NCBI GenBank assembly: GCA_035296965.1
Contig: DATGZX010000192.1
Coordinates: forward strand, 1 to 5,050
DNA: 5,050 nucleotides
Reading direction: 5' to 3'
DNA from: DATGZX01 sp035296965
GTDB taxonomy: Bacteria; Planctomycetota; Planctomycetia; Gemmatales; Gemmataceae
Shown here: one piece after another, positions 4,934 through 5,050 of the stretch
How positions within the stretch are numbered: position 1 is the stretch's first letter
Layout: each line of letters opens with the position of its first letter
Notes under the pieces: generated by a model
Seen by the model: the letters and a program-made list of their open reading frames with translations, nothing else
Told to the model about the DNA's origin: nothing
The model's database searches: none
Program-made: the position numbers and the translations under genes

Positions 4934-5050
4934 TGGCAATAACTCAACGGCGGGATATAGCATGCGGGAATATGCGTTTCAAGGGCATACTGGTACAAGC
5001 AGCCCTCCCAGTCGTACCGACTAGAACCATCGAGTACGGGGCAGAGGGAG

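Noticed and set aside
1..5050. CRISPR array, tRNA or rRNA genes, integron attachment sites
   Set aside because: No regularly spaced repeats, cloverleaf-like or rRNA-like sequence was seen in either strand.

Overview
The window looks like a decayed, rearranged accessory stretch of a moderately GC-rich bacterial genome. The best guess for the host is a planctomycete of the Gemmata type. This rests on the gene repertoire recalled from that group: small single-BON-domain proteins, WD40 and TPR fragments, an IS91-type transposase remnant, and lineage-restricted hypothetical proteins. No rRNA, tRNA or universal marker is present to confirm it. Most genes are incomplete, and several carry a visible frameshift or breakpoint.

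Left third (1-1738). The window opens inside the C-terminal end of an IS91-family transposase on the + strand. This runs directly into a scrambled TPR gene. The signal peptide and first repeat of that gene lie on the - strand (569 to about 381). A further stretch of repeat, about 246-380, lies on the + strand. Flipping that segment back restores the 34-residue TPR register exactly, so a local inversion of about 135 bp is the simplest reading. Further right, the - strand holds an unrecognised fragment (778 towards 503) and a better-looking C-terminal fragment of an unknown protein (1282-911). On the + strand there follows a VapC-like PIN-domain gene. Its first strand, with the first catalytic Asp, is out of frame by one base, and no antitoxin gene adjoins it.

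Middle (1739-2978). A gene of unknown function with a good ribosome binding site starts at GTG 2021 and ends in what looks like a foreign tail. From 2546 to 2978 no gene is evident.

Right half (2979-5050). A small intact BON-domain gene is followed in the same direction by a NarX/DegS-type sensor histidine kinase. The kinase has a complete catalytic core but has lost its N-terminal sensor and most of its PAS domain. Its reading frame runs past the normal end into a hydrophobic, signal-like segment, and no response regulator follows. After about 270 bases without a clear gene comes a frameshifted WD40 fragment.

The most notable structure is an inverted repeat. The 45 bases at 2479-2523 match, in reverse complement, 4662-4764 with 58 bases missing, and the gap falls between two CCAACCC copies. 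These copies bracket the BON-kinase block, which suggests that block was moved or flipped by recombination or transposition.

I see no convincing new multi-gene system here. The interest lies in the rearrangement scars. If anything is functional, the best candidates are the BON gene and possibly the truncated kinase and the 2021 gene.
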